A DNA stretch of 13,748 nucleotides from JALRBM01 sp964477195 (lineage in GTDB: Bacteria; Patescibacteriota; Saccharimonadia; Saccharimonadales; Saccharimonadaceae). Of this stretch, positions 6,298 through 13,310 are shown in pieces; within the stretch, counting starts at the first letter, position 1; each line of letters begins with the position of its first letter. The notes under the pieces are model-generated. The model had not been told where the DNA came from. It did not search any database and worked only from the letters and a program-made list of their open reading frames with translations. Where the stretch lies: positions 1 to 13,748 of the forward strand of contig CAYZCX010000023.1 in the NCBI GenBank assembly GCA_964477195.1. The letters are read 5' to 3'. A program made the translations under genes and the position numbers.

Positions 6298-6942
6298 ATG
6301 AGCGTTGTTGCACCATGTATCCTTGCAGAGACACCGGATGATTACAAGGCTATGGTTGAGCGAATCAATGGATTTGCTGAACGTGTCCATGTGGATATTT
6401 GTGACGGTGAGTTTGCGCCGAGCTTCACTGTAGGAGCCGCTCAAGTATGGTGGCCACAGGAATGGACCGTTGACATCCACGCCATGGTAGCACGTCCTAG
6501 TGAGCACCTCGAAACACTCATCAGTCTCAAACCACATATGATCGTTTTTCATGCCGAAGTTCAAGAAGATATTGTTCCCGTACTACAGCACATCAAGAAG
6601 TTTGACATAAAAGCTGGTATTGCGCTTTTGAAAACGACGGTTCCCAGTACGGTCGTATCGGCTATTGAAGCAGCTGATCATGTGATGATTTTTAGTGGAG
6701 AACTTGGCAAATATGGTGGTACGGCGAGTCTTATGCAGCTTGAAAAAGTACGACTTATTCGAAATATCAAACAAGATGTCGAAATAGGCTGGGATGGGGG
6801 TGTCAACGTTGAGAATGCTTATAGTTTGTCTCAGGGGGGCATCGACGTACTTAACGTAGGAGGCACGCTCGCATCTGCAGATGATCCGGCGAGTATGTAT
6901 ACGGCACTTGTCAACGAAATTAACAAACACGGGGTAATCTAA
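6298..6942 (+). CDS. rpe: Ribulose-phosphate 3-epimerase, divergent
   Basis: It interconverts ribulose 5-phosphate and xylulose 5-phosphate in the non-oxidative pentose phosphate pathway. The 214-residue TIM barrel is near the usual 220. All four metal and catalytic ligands of the family can be placed: H31 and D33 (HVDICDG), H61 (DIHAMV) and D166 (WDGG, usually VDGG). The N-terminal APCIL matches the common APSIL. The phosphate-side loop is unusual: SGELGKYGG (133-141) replaces the common N-P-G-F-G-G-Q, and VGGTLAS stands where VAGSAIF is usual. No Shine-Dalgarno is visible; translation is probably coupled to rpiB two bases upstream. A different 3-epimerase of this superfamily is a minor alternative. 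Confidence 0.87.
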   Translation: MSVVAPCILAETPDDYKAMVERINGFAERVHVDICDGEFAPSFTVGAAQVWWPQEWTVDIHAMVARPSEHLETLISLKPHMIVFHAEVQEDIVPVLQHIKKFDIKAGIALLKTTVPSTVVSAIEAADHVMIFSGELGKYGGTASLMQLEKVRLIRNIKQDVEIGWDGGVNVENAYSLSQGGIDVLNVGGTLASADDPASMYTALVNEINKHGVI

Positions 6943-6943
6943 C

Positions 6944-7807
6944 ATGACAGACGGTCAATTGACAATTTCACAGCTCCAAAAAAAAGCTGCCGAAGTGCGA
7001 AAAAGTATCTTGGAGATGCTCGAAGCCGCCGGGAGTGGTCATAGTGCAGGTCCGCTTGATCTAGCAGATCTTGTGACGACGCTTTACTTCAATATTATGA
7101 AATTAGATCCCAAGAATCCTGAATGGGAAGATCGAGATGTATTTTTCCTGAGCAATGGTCACACCGTTCCGGTTCAGTATTCGGTCATGGCTCATCGGGG
7201 CTACTTCCCGGTAAAAGAACTTCTCACGCTTCGCAAATTCGGTAGTAGATTACAAGGTCACCCTGAACGCCTCAAACTCCCGGGCCTTGAAAATACAAGC
7301 GGACCACTAGGGTCGGGTCTGAGCCAAGCGGCCGGATATGCCTTTAGCCTGCAGTATCTCGATGATGCTAAGCATCGATGGGTATATGCAATCACTGGTG
7401 ATGGCGAGTTAAACGAGGGCAACATCTGGGAAGCGGCTATGTTTGCCGGCAAATATAAGCTTTCACAGCTCATCGTATTTGTGGATCGTAATAATATTCA
7501 GATTGATGGGCCGACCGAAGAAGTCATGCCGCTTGAGGACCTTCGTGGGAAATGGGAGGCGTTCGGCTGGCATGTACAGGAAATCAATGGCCACAATATC
7601 GAGAGTATCATCGATGCGGCGGCGATGGCGAGGGCAATCACCAATCGTCCGAGTGTCATCATTACGCATACAATACCCGGGAAAGGCGTCGATTTCATGG
7701 AATATGACTATCACTGGCATGGCTATGGCAAGTCGCCAAAAGATTATACCGATGCGCTAAAAAAACTACGCAGTCTCGACGGTAAGATTACAGGAGAACA
7801 CGAATGA
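6944..7807 (+). CDS. tktA: Transketolase, N-terminal (thiamine pyrophosphate-binding) subunit
   Basis: This is one half of a split transketolase that moves two-carbon units between ketose and aldose phosphates. The 287 residues correspond to the first domain of the roughly 650-residue fused enzyme. Seen: GSGHSAG (30-36), SNGHTVP (70-76), GHPE (105-108), GPLGSGLSQAAG (120-131), and the diphosphate/metal motif GDGELNEGN (152-160) running to DRNN (181-184). HWHGYGKSP occurs near the end. ATG follows the rpe stop after one base, and the stop overlaps the next start as ATGA. The two chains should assemble as a heteromer. A deoxyxylulose-phosphate synthase or pyruvate dehydrogenase E1 is less likely given the neighbours and these motifs. 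Confidence 0.93.
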   Translation: MTDGQLTISQLQKKAAEVRKSILEMLEAAGSGHSAGPLDLADLVTTLYFNIMKLDPKNPEWEDRDVFFLSNGHTVPVQYSVMAHRGYFPVKELLTLRKFGSRLQGHPERLKLPGLENTSGPLGSGLSQAAGYAFSLQYLDDAKHRWVYAITGDGELNEGNIWEAAMFAGKYKLSQLIVFVDRNNIQIDGPTEEVMPLEDLRGKWEAFGWHVQEINGHNIESIIDAAAMARAITNRPSVIITHTIPGKGVDFMEYDYHWHGYGKSPKDYTDALKKLRSLDGKITGEHE

Positions 7808-8799
7808 GCTATCCATTAAACCCTCAGCTTTATGATGATAACGTTAAGCTGGAGCCTATTCGCGCTGGATTTGGCCGTGGACTCAAAGCTGCGGGTAAAA
7901 CTAACGCATCAATTGTTGCCTTATGCGCGGATCTTACCGACAGTACGCAAATGTCGCTCTTTGCAGAGGCATTTCCTGAGCGCTATGTCGAAATGGGTAT
8001 TGCGGAGCAAAACCTTGTCACTGTTGCGAGCGGGTTGGCGCGTGCGGGTAAAATTCCCTTTACGAGTAGTTACGCAGCATTCAGTCCAGGTCGCAACTGG
8101 GAGCAAATCCGCACGACGATTGCCCTTAATCAGCAACCAGTCAAGATTATTGGATCACACGCGGGGGTAAGTGTTGGGCCAGATGGAGCAACACATCAGA
8201 TGCTCGAAGACATCGCCCTTATGAGAGTGCTGCCAAACATGGTAGTCATTGCCCCGGGTGATAGTATTGAGGCCGAGAAGGCGACGCATGCTATCGTGGC
8301 AAATAACAAGCCGAGTTATTTACGACTAGCTCGCGAAAAAACGCCTATCTTCAGCACTGACAAGTCGCCATTTGAGATTGGTAAGGCATATAAATTACGG
8401 GACGGACACGATGTGACACTGCTTGGCACAGGAACGATGACGTATCAGTTGCTCGTTGCCGCCAAGCAATTGGAGCAAAACGGCATTCATGCCGATGTGG
8501 TGCATGTTCCAACCATTAAGCCACTCGATCAAGAGACGATATTAGAGAGTGTGCGAAAAACGGGGAGGGTCGTCACTGCTGAAGAAGCGCAGATTGCTGC
8601 TGGGTTCGGTGGGGCGATTGCCGAGCTACTGGGTGAAAATCTTCCGACGCCACTTCTTCGCATTGGGATGAAAGACAGGTTTGGTGAAAGCGGCGTCCCG
8701 GCTGAACTTATAAAATATTTTGGGCTCGATGGCGCATCTATTGCCAAAAATACCGAACAATTTGTAAAAAAAGTACCGCGTTATCATCAGGGATTCTAA
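7804..8799 (+). CDS. tktB: Transketolase, C-terminal subunit (pyrimidine-binding and C domains)
   Basis: This is the partner of the preceding gene, giving the second and third transketolase domains in 331 residues. E68 in GIAEQN is the glutamate that activates the thiamine ring. The pyrimidine-side region includes SSYAAF (88-93) and GPDGATHQMLEDIALMR (125-141). The C-terminal domain begins near 195 and includes LLGTGTMTY, a feature of this fold. The start overlaps the stop of the N-terminal subunit by four bases, and AGGAG lies eight bases upstream, so translation of the two halves is coupled, which suits a 1:1 complex. The gene is followed eight bases later by the aldolase. Confidence 0.93.
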   Translation: MSYPLNPQLYDDNVKLEPIRAGFGRGLKAAGKTNASIVALCADLTDSTQMSLFAEAFPERYVEMGIAEQNLVTVASGLARAGKIPFTSSYAAFSPGRNWEQIRTTIALNQQPVKIIGSHAGVSVGPDGATHQMLEDIALMRVLPNMVVIAPGDSIEAEKATHAIVANNKPSYLRLAREKTPIFSTDKSPFEIGKAYKLRDGHDVTLLGTGTMTYQLLVAAKQLEQNGIHADVVHVPTIKPLDQETILESVRKTGRVVTAEEAQIAAGFGGAIAELLGENLPTPLLRIGMKDRFGESGVPAELIKYFGLDGASIAKNTEQFVKKVPRYHQGF

Positions 8800-8807
8800 G
8801 GGGGAAT

Positions 8808-9719
8808 ATGGGGCTAACAATTCAACAAATTCGAGATAATACTATTCGCGCACGGCACCTTATGCAGCGCAGTCGATCGCAAAAATTTGCCGTAGGGGCA
8901 TTTAATATTGATAACCAAGAGACACTTATCGCAGTTGCGAGCGCGGCTCAAAAGACTAATTCGCCAGTACTCGTTGAAGTGAGTGACGGGGAGGTAAAAG
9001 CCATGGGTCTCGAGAATATTCGAGACATGGTCGATAATTACCGCGAAGAATATGGTGTTGAGATGTACGTCAACCTCGATCATAGTCCCAGCGTCGAAGC
9101 GGCCAAGCGTGGTATTGACGCTGGATTTGAATTTATTCATATCGATATATCTCAGGCAAATCACGACGCTTCTAGGGAAGAGATTGTTGCCAAGACCAAA
9201 GAAGTAGTTGAGTATGCTAAATTTACAGGTGCTTTAGTTGAGGCTGAAGAGCGCTATTTCATGGGTTCGTCCAATCTTCACACTGAAACAATTGATTACG
9301 AAGAAGTTAAAAAATTCAATACCAAGCCAGAGGAGGCGGTGGATTTTGTGACGCAGACGGGTATTGATACCCTCGCAGTTCAAATCGGTAATCTTCACGG
9401 ACTGTACCCCGTGCCTAAAGAATTAGATCTTGAGCTACTGCAGCAGATTCGCGACAAAATTGAGTGCCAGATCAGTCTTCATGGTGGAAGTGGGACACCG
9501 CTTCACTTCTTTGAAGATGCAGCGAAAATTGGTGTTAGCAAAATCAACATAAATAGTGATATGCGCTATGCATTTCGCAAGACACTCGAGAAGGTTCTCG
9601 CAGACAATCCTGATGAATATGCGGTGGTAAAACTAATGCCACAAGTTTATGGTGCGGTGCAAGCGGTCGTTGAGGAAAAAATATCTGCTTTTGGTAGCGC
9701 AGGAAAAGCAGTAGTATAA
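8808..9719 (+). CDS. fba: Class II (zinc) fructose-bisphosphate aldolase family
   Basis: The probable reaction is reversible cleavage of fructose 1,6-bisphosphate to glyceraldehyde 3-phosphate and dihydroxyacetone phosphate. The 303 residues have AVGAFN (28-33), LDH with D91 and H92 (catalytic Asp and zinc ligand), VEAEE (144-148), GNLHG with H197, LHGGSG with H225, and ININSD (246-251), the usual [KN]-[IV]-N-x-x-[TS]-D motif. The E-A-E segment lacks the G that commonly follows it (ERYFMGSS), so the family branch is divergent and a tagatose-bisphosphate or related aldolase cannot be excluded. AAGGGGG precedes the ATG. It is the last gene of the rpiB operon and is followed by a cluster of hairpins. 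Confidence 0.9.
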   Translation: MGLTIQQIRDNTIRARHLMQRSRSQKFAVGAFNIDNQETLIAVASAAQKTNSPVLVEVSDGEVKAMGLENIRDMVDNYREEYGVEMYVNLDHSPSVEAAKRGIDAGFEFIHIDISQANHDASREEIVAKTKEVVEYAKFTGALVEAEERYFMGSSNLHTETIDYEEVKKFNTKPEEAVDFVTQTGIDTLAVQIGNLHGLYPVPKELDLELLQQIRDKIECQISLHGGSGTPLHFFEDAAKIGVSKININSDMRYAFRKTLEKVLADNPDEYAVVKLMPQVYGAVQAVVEEKISAFGSAGKAVV

Positions 9720-9735
9720 ATAGCTAAAATAATGC

Positions 9736-9774
9736 GGGGCCGGCTTTGCTAAGAAATCTAGCAAAACCCGCCCC
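9736..9774. terminator. Imperfect hairpin after fba
   Basis: GGGGC (9736-9740) pairs with GCCCC (9770-9774), then GG with CC, then TTTGCTA (9745-9751) with TAGCAAA, interrupted by two single mismatches, with a 7-base loop. No T-run follows on the plus strand; on the minus strand ATTATTTTA follows. It probably ends fba transcripts and also blocks reading from the right. Its right arm overlaps the next hairpin, so the two cannot form together. Confidence 0.65.
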
Positions 9775-9791
9775 ATAGTCTCTGGGGCAGG
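9763..9791 (-). terminator. Intrinsic terminator downstream of small gene D
   Basis: On the minus strand CCTGCCCCA and TGGGGCGGG (9 bp with one wobble, arms 9783-9791 and 9767-9775) with a 7-base loop are followed by TTTT at 9766-9763. Confidence 0.72.
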
Positions 9792-9796
9792 GGAGG

Positions 9797-9814
9797 AAAA
9801 ACCCCCGCGGGGGG
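9797..9814 (-). terminator. First terminator of small gene D
   Basis: On the minus strand a CCCCC/GGGGG stem with a 3-base loop is followed by five Ts (9801-9797), twelve bases past the stop of gene D. The stem is short but all G-C. Confidence 0.65.
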
Positions 9815-9825
9815 CGCCCGCAGTC

Positions 9826-10203
9826 TTAGAACCTCAGCGAGCACCGCAGGTATGCAACCATTAGACGTTCGATGAGCCCCACTGCACTGCTCAGCATGTA
9901 CTCCGCCTCGGAAACATGTGCAGACTCATACGCCAGCGACGGGTCTGCCACCCACTTCGAAAGCGTGTTCAGGATCGCCCGAAGCTCGTCCGGACGACGG
10001 TACCCGCCATCTCGGAGCAGTACGCTGAGCAGGTGCGCTCGAACCACGAGGAAGGTCTGCGGTGTCACCTTCCAGTCGAGGCAGTACTCGGCAAGCTCGG
10101 GCAACTGCTCGACAAAACTCCGAATCTCCAGTGCGCGGCCGATGCCGTAGCTGGAGTCGGCAAGCGCTGTGTAGATCTCATTGGCGGTCGGTTTTTCCGA
10201 CAT
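9826..10203 (-). CDS. Small unrecognised protein D
   Basis: A 125-residue, probably helical, soluble protein: TANEIYTALADSS near the start, RSFVEQLPELAEYCLDW (28-44), and a C-terminal stretch SAVGLIERLMVAYLRCS rich in hydrophobic residues but interrupted by charges, so not a clear membrane segment. No motif that I recognise. ATG at 10203 has GAGGA four bases upstream and a consensus-like promoter. The coding row 10021-10080 has 37 G or C in 60, far above core genes in the window. It is divergent from small gene E and followed by up to three hairpins. No similarity to A, B or C is visible, but length, composition, leader and hairpin layout are alike. Confidence 0.7.
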   Translation of the reverse strand: MSEKPTANEIYTALADSSYGIGRALEIRSFVEQLPELAEYCLDWKVTPQTFLVVRAHLLSVLLRDGGYRRPDELRAILNTLSKWVADPSLAYESAHVSEAEYMLSSAVGLIERLMVAYLRCSLRF

Positions 10204-10242
10204 ATGTCCTCACTTCTCTGATGAGACGAAATTACTTATACA

Positions 10243-10271
10243 TTTATATCCTTACATCTAATAAAAGTCAA
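10243..10271 (-). promoter_or_regulatory. Promoter of small gene D
   Basis: Minus strand TTGACT (10266-10271), exactly 17 bases, TATAAA (10243-10248). The predicted leader is about 33 bases with GAGGA before the ATG. The row 10261-10320 has 11 G or C in 60. Confidence 0.75.
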
Positions 10272-10278
10272 ACATCTT

Positions 10279-10310
10279 TTGATAAGTTATGTTTTTTATG
10301 ATTATATAAT
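10279..10310 (+). promoter_or_regulatory. Promoter of small gene E
   Basis: TTGATA (10279-10284) with TATATA at 10303-10308 (18-base spacer), or the better hexamer TATAAT at 10305-10310 with a 20-base spacer. Its -35 is seven bases from the -35 of the opposite promoter. Confidence 0.55.
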
Positions 10311-10343
10311 AAAGTCAGAAAAGTACGAGACTAAGGAGCGATC

Positions 10344-10706
10344 TTGAGCAAAAGCGATAGAGTGCTCGAGTATGATTTGATGACGTCTTTACCTGGTGAA
10401 ACTCTGTGGGCGGAAACCCCAAATGCTATTTGGGTGATTACGGCAACATCTTACATGAGACCGATCGAAAATGTCGGGAGGTGGGTAAAAGGCCTCAGCG
10501 TGATGGTGCGAACTGTCACTCCGGCCACCCGCCGCAACCCCGTTCTTGACCTTGTGGATCCTGATTGTTTTTGGTTCCAGCGAGTAATCAGGAGGGGTGA
10601 ACAGCTCCACTTCCGACCGGATCGCGGCTCGACGGACGCGATCTGTGTAGGCAGTGTTCGCTCCTTGTTCCTCACGGAGCAAGAGGGAAGACGCCGACTT
10701 TTCTGA
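10344..10706 (+). CDS. Small unrecognised protein E
   Basis: A 120-residue soluble protein rich in Arg and Trp, with blocks GETLWAETPNAIWVITATSY (18-37), GRWVKGLSVMVRTVTP and CFWFQRVIRRGEQLHF. It ends in a basic tail (EQEGRRRLF). I recognise no family. The start is TTG at 10344, supported by a perfect AAGGAG five bases upstream (10333-10338); there is no in-frame ATG before residue 13. The row 10501-10560 has 37 G or C in 60. The TGA stop is followed eight bases later by a strong hairpin. It is divergent from D and upstream of the first PfkB gene, which has its own -10 box. Confidence 0.7.
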   Translation: MSKSDRVLEYDLMTSLPGETLWAETPNAIWVITATSYMRPIENVGRWVKGLSVMVRTVTPATRRNPVLDLVDPDCFWFQRVIRRGEQLHFRPDRGSTDAICVGSVRSLFLTEQEGRRRLF

Positions 10707-10713
10707 TCTCTTT

Positions 10714-10750
10714 TCCGCACGCCCCGGAGTTTTACTAAGGGGCGTGCGGA
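10714..10750 (+). terminator. Strong hairpin after small gene E
   Basis: A 12-bp perfect stem (10714-10725 with 10739-10750, core CGCACGCCCC) has a 13-base loop. No T-run follows on either strand, as for the hairpin after gene C. Confidence 0.6.
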
Positions 10751-10784
10751 GGAGTATCGATCAAGATTTAAAAACCATAAGTGA

Positions 10785-10790
10785 TATACT
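10785..10790 (+). promoter_or_regulatory. Extended -10 box of the first PfkB gene
   Basis: TGATATACT: TATACT with TGn before it, ten bases ahead of the ATG at 10801. The in-frame ATG at 10792 lies too close to the box to be in the transcript. Confidence 0.55.
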
Positions 10791-10800
10791 TATGGATAGT

Positions 10801-11778
10801 ATGAGTACACAAAAACCAAAAATCATTTCTATCGGCGCGGCTGTTCAAGACGTTTTTTTGAGCCACAGCGACGAATTCAAACCGGTCAGTGATAAGGCAG
10901 CTCATGAAACATTTATGAAACTAGAGCTGGGTGCAAAAGCTGATGTCAACAATATCAATTTCACCACTGGCGGTGGAGCGACAAACGCGGCCGTGACATT
11001 TGCAAGGCAAGGCCTGCATGCAGAATTTATGGGGACGATCGGGCATGATCCTGCGGGTCAGGCTGTGCTCGATGATCTTGACCAGGAAGGTGTCAACACG
11101 TCGCGTGTCAGTTACTCCGAGAAATACAATACTGGCTACTCTGTACTTCTCCTCGCACCGAGCGGTGAGCGGACGATACTGACCTACAGAGGGGCTTCAA
11201 CTCATTATGATATAAAAAACTTTGACCTTGCGGATAGTAACGCTGATTGGTTGTATGTTTCGAGTATGGCGGGAAGCATGGAGACGCTTAGCAAACTGTT
11301 TCACCAGGCGCGCACGCGTGGAATGAAAATCATGTTCAACCCTGGTAAGAAAGAGCTTGCTCACGCAGCGAAATTAAAGTCGTTGCTCGAAGATGTCGAG
11401 ATATTATCAGTGAACAAAGAGGAAATGCAGCAAATTGTCGAAGGCGAGGAGCTTGAGGAGCTCGTACGACATGCACTTCATTACGTTCCTGTGGCCATTG
11501 TCAGCAATGGTCCGGATGGAGTGATTGCGTCTGACGGCAGAACTATTGTCCGTGCCGGGATGTATGAAGATGTTAAAGTTATTGACCGTACGGGTGCTGG
11601 TGATGCATTTGGCTCCGGTTTTTTGAGTCAATGGGCGGCAGGTGAGGGGCTGAGAGACTCGCTTATTTTTGCCAGCGCTAACTCTACCGCAGTTGTACGA
11701 AAAATTGGTGCAAAAACCGGAATTTTACATGGATCCGCACATCTCCATGATATGCCACTACACGAAAAACCTTTTTAA
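10801..11778 (+). CDS. PfkB/ribokinase-family carbohydrate kinase
   Basis: It transfers phosphate from ATP to a sugar, sugar phosphate or nucleoside; the family includes ribokinase, minor phosphofructokinase and adenosine kinase. The 325 residues are typical. Seen: IGAAVQDVF at the N terminus (usual G-x-x-x-x-D), signature 1 GGGATNAA (57-64), the NPG segment (180-182), SNGPDG (235-240) and signature 2 DRTGAGDAF (262-270) with catalytic D268. The substrate cannot be read from these motifs. The frame extends upstream to 10654 through gene E and its hairpin; the homologous start with a nearby TATACT box is 10801. It is tandem with a second, larger PfkB gene with which it shares the unusual DRTGAGDAF and a common ending (VVRKIGAKTGILH against VVQKLGAQAGLLH). 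Confidence 0.9.
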   Translation: MSTQKPKIISIGAAVQDVFLSHSDEFKPVSDKAAHETFMKLELGAKADVNNINFTTGGGATNAAVTFARQGLHAEFMGTIGHDPAGQAVLDDLDQEGVNTSRVSYSEKYNTGYSVLLLAPSGERTILTYRGASTHYDIKNFDLADSNADWLYVSSMAGSMETLSKLFHQARTRGMKIMFNPGKKELAHAAKLKSLLEDVEILSVNKEEMQQIVEGEELEELVRHALHYVPVAIVSNGPDGVIASDGRTIVRAGMYEDVKVIDRTGAGDAFGSGFLSQWAAGEGLRDSLIFASANSTAVVRKIGAKTGILHGSAHLHDMPLHEKPF

Positions 11779-11784
11779 ATCTGT

Positions 11785-11790
11785 TATACT
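11785..11790 (+). promoter_or_regulatory. Extended -10 box of the second PfkB gene
   Basis: TGTTATACT, with 24 bases to the ATG at 11815, a longer leader than the other TATACT genes. A seven-codon frame (ATG 11801 to TAA 11822-11824) overlaps the start in another frame. Confidence 0.45.
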
Positions 11791-11814
11791 TATGCTTAAG
11801 ATGGGTAGCACACG

Positions 11815-13305
11815 ATGTTTTTAAAAGACCTTCTCGAGAACGATCATCCACTCTTTACGATCAATCTCGGCCAGTTGGAACGAGCAACTGGTAATGCTGG
11901 TATTGATACACGACTCGTTGCCGATATTACCCACCAGGCCCATGAAGCGATGCGTCGCTTGGGGCTGGACCCTGCAGACACGACGGGCGTCGAATTATAT
12001 AATGCTTTAAAAAGCGCAGTACGCAGCGGCCGCGCAGAAACCATACTTGGCTCACTCGGGTATGTATTGCTGAACTTAGGAGATGGCCCGATTTCCTTTA
12101 ATATTCAGGATGTTATTGAAAACACTCACCATGAACTCGCCTTTGTGCAGCGTCAAATGGGCCATGCCAAGCGACATCTGCGGCTAGAAATCATCAAACG
12201 CTATGCGGCCCATGATCGAGTTCATCCTCAGCTTGTGCAAGAACTTGCAAAAGAAATTGGTCTTGTGCTTCCCGAAGACAATGATTATCCCGAGATGCAT
12301 CAGACAAATGATGCTCGGCCGTATCTATTGGCGATCGGAGATATATTCACGGATGCGTTTATTCAGCTGCGTGAAGATATTGCACGAATTGAGACTGATG
12401 ACGAGGGAAACAGATGGCTTAGCGTGCCGTTTGGCTCCAAGCCTCCCTACCAGGACGCGGAAGTTGTTCAAGCAGTTGGTCCATCGCCAAATGCTGCCGT
12501 TTCATTTAGTCGCCTAGGACTTCGTACTGGGTTGATGGCATATCTCGGGCACGATCGAGCGGGCGAGGAATCACTCGCGTATCTGAAAAATGAAGGTGTC
12601 GATACAAGCACTATTTCTGTACAACAGGGTATGAAATCGAACTACTATTATGTGCTTCGTTATGGTGCCGAGCGTACGATTTTGGTAAAAAACGAGAAGT
12701 ACGAATATACATGGCAAGAGCCCCGGGATGCGCCCGATTGGATATATCTTTCGCTTGTCAGTGATACCGCGTGGGAACTCCACGAAGAACTTCTTCGTTA
12801 TCTGGACGCTCACCCCCAAACAAAACTTGCATTTCAGCCAGGTACCTTCCATTTTGAATGGGGTACGGAAAAACTATCACGAATATACGCACGCTCATAT
12901 ATCGTTGTCATGAATCGTGAAGAAGCGGCTCAGGTAACCGGAAAGAGCAAAGAATCTATCAAAATACTCGCAGAAGCGCTCCACGAGCTTGGTCCAGAGA
13001 TTGTCATTATTACTGATGGACCTGACGGATCATATGCTTCATATCAGGGAAAGACACTCAGAATGCCCAACTATCCCGATCCGGCTCCGCCGTATGATCG
13101 AACGGGTGCAGGAGACGCCTTTGCATCGACAATAGTCGCGGCGCTTGCACTTGGTGAGACGATCGAGACGGCGCTCCGCTGGGCGCCAATCAATAGTATG
13201 AGTGTTGTCCAGAAGCTAGGCGCTCAGGCTGGTTTGCTTCATAAGGTGGAACTCGAAACATACTTGCAAAAAGCACCGCCAGAATTTAAGACAGAGGAGT
13301 TATAG
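11815..13305 (+). CDS. PfkB-family kinase with an N-terminal extension of unknown function
   Basis: 496 residues. The C-terminal kinase domain (about 169-480) starts at YLLAIGDIFTDAF and has NMxE-like MNREEA (366-371), TDGPDG (400-405) and DRTGAGDAF (428-436) with catalytic D434. Signature 1 is weakened: VGPSPNAA (221-228) replaces G-G-x-x-x-N-x-A. The first 165 residues form a separate, mostly helical region: LGQLERATGNAGIDTRLV (18-35), LGLDPADTTGVELYNAL (49-65) and FVQRQMGHAKRHLRLEII (110-127). I do not know this domain. It may sense a ligand, bind a partner or carry a second activity. The gene follows the first PfkB gene by 36 bases and precedes a SLOG-like gene by five. Kinase activity is probable but less secure than for its neighbour. 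Confidence 0.85.
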   Translation: MFLKDLLENDHPLFTINLGQLERATGNAGIDTRLVADITHQAHEAMRRLGLDPADTTGVELYNALKSAVRSGRAETILGSLGYVLLNLGDGPISFNIQDVIENTHHELAFVQRQMGHAKRHLRLEIIKRYAAHDRVHPQLVQELAKEIGLVLPEDNDYPEMHQTNDARPYLLAIGDIFTDAFIQLREDIARIETDDEGNRWLSVPFGSKPPYQDAEVVQAVGPSPNAAVSFSRLGLRTGLMAYLGHDRAGEESLAYLKNEGVDTSTISVQQGMKSNYYYVLRYGAERTILVKNEKYEYTWQEPRDAPDWIYLSLVSDTAWELHEELLRYLDAHPQTKLAFQPGTFHFEWGTEKLSRIYARSYIVVMNREEAAQVTGKSKESIKILAEALHELGPEIVIITDGPDGSYASYQGKTLRMPNYPDPAPPYDRTGAGDAFASTIVAALALGETIETALRWAPINSMSVVQKLGAQAGLLHKVELETYLQKAPPEFKTEEL

Positions 13306-13310
13306 ACAGG

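Noticed and set aside
9736..9814. Structured non-coding RNA or riboswitch after fba
   Set aside because: The stems are better explained as stacked terminators with T-runs on the minus strand; no known riboswitch core was recognised.
9872..10301. Plus-strand open frames opposite small gene D
   Set aside because: High G+C removes stop codons on both strands; only the minus frame has a promoter, Shine-Dalgarno and terminators.
10654..10800. Upstream extension of the first PfkB gene
   Set aside because: It passes through the end of gene E, its terminator hairpin and the TATACT box; the kinase fold starts just after 10801.
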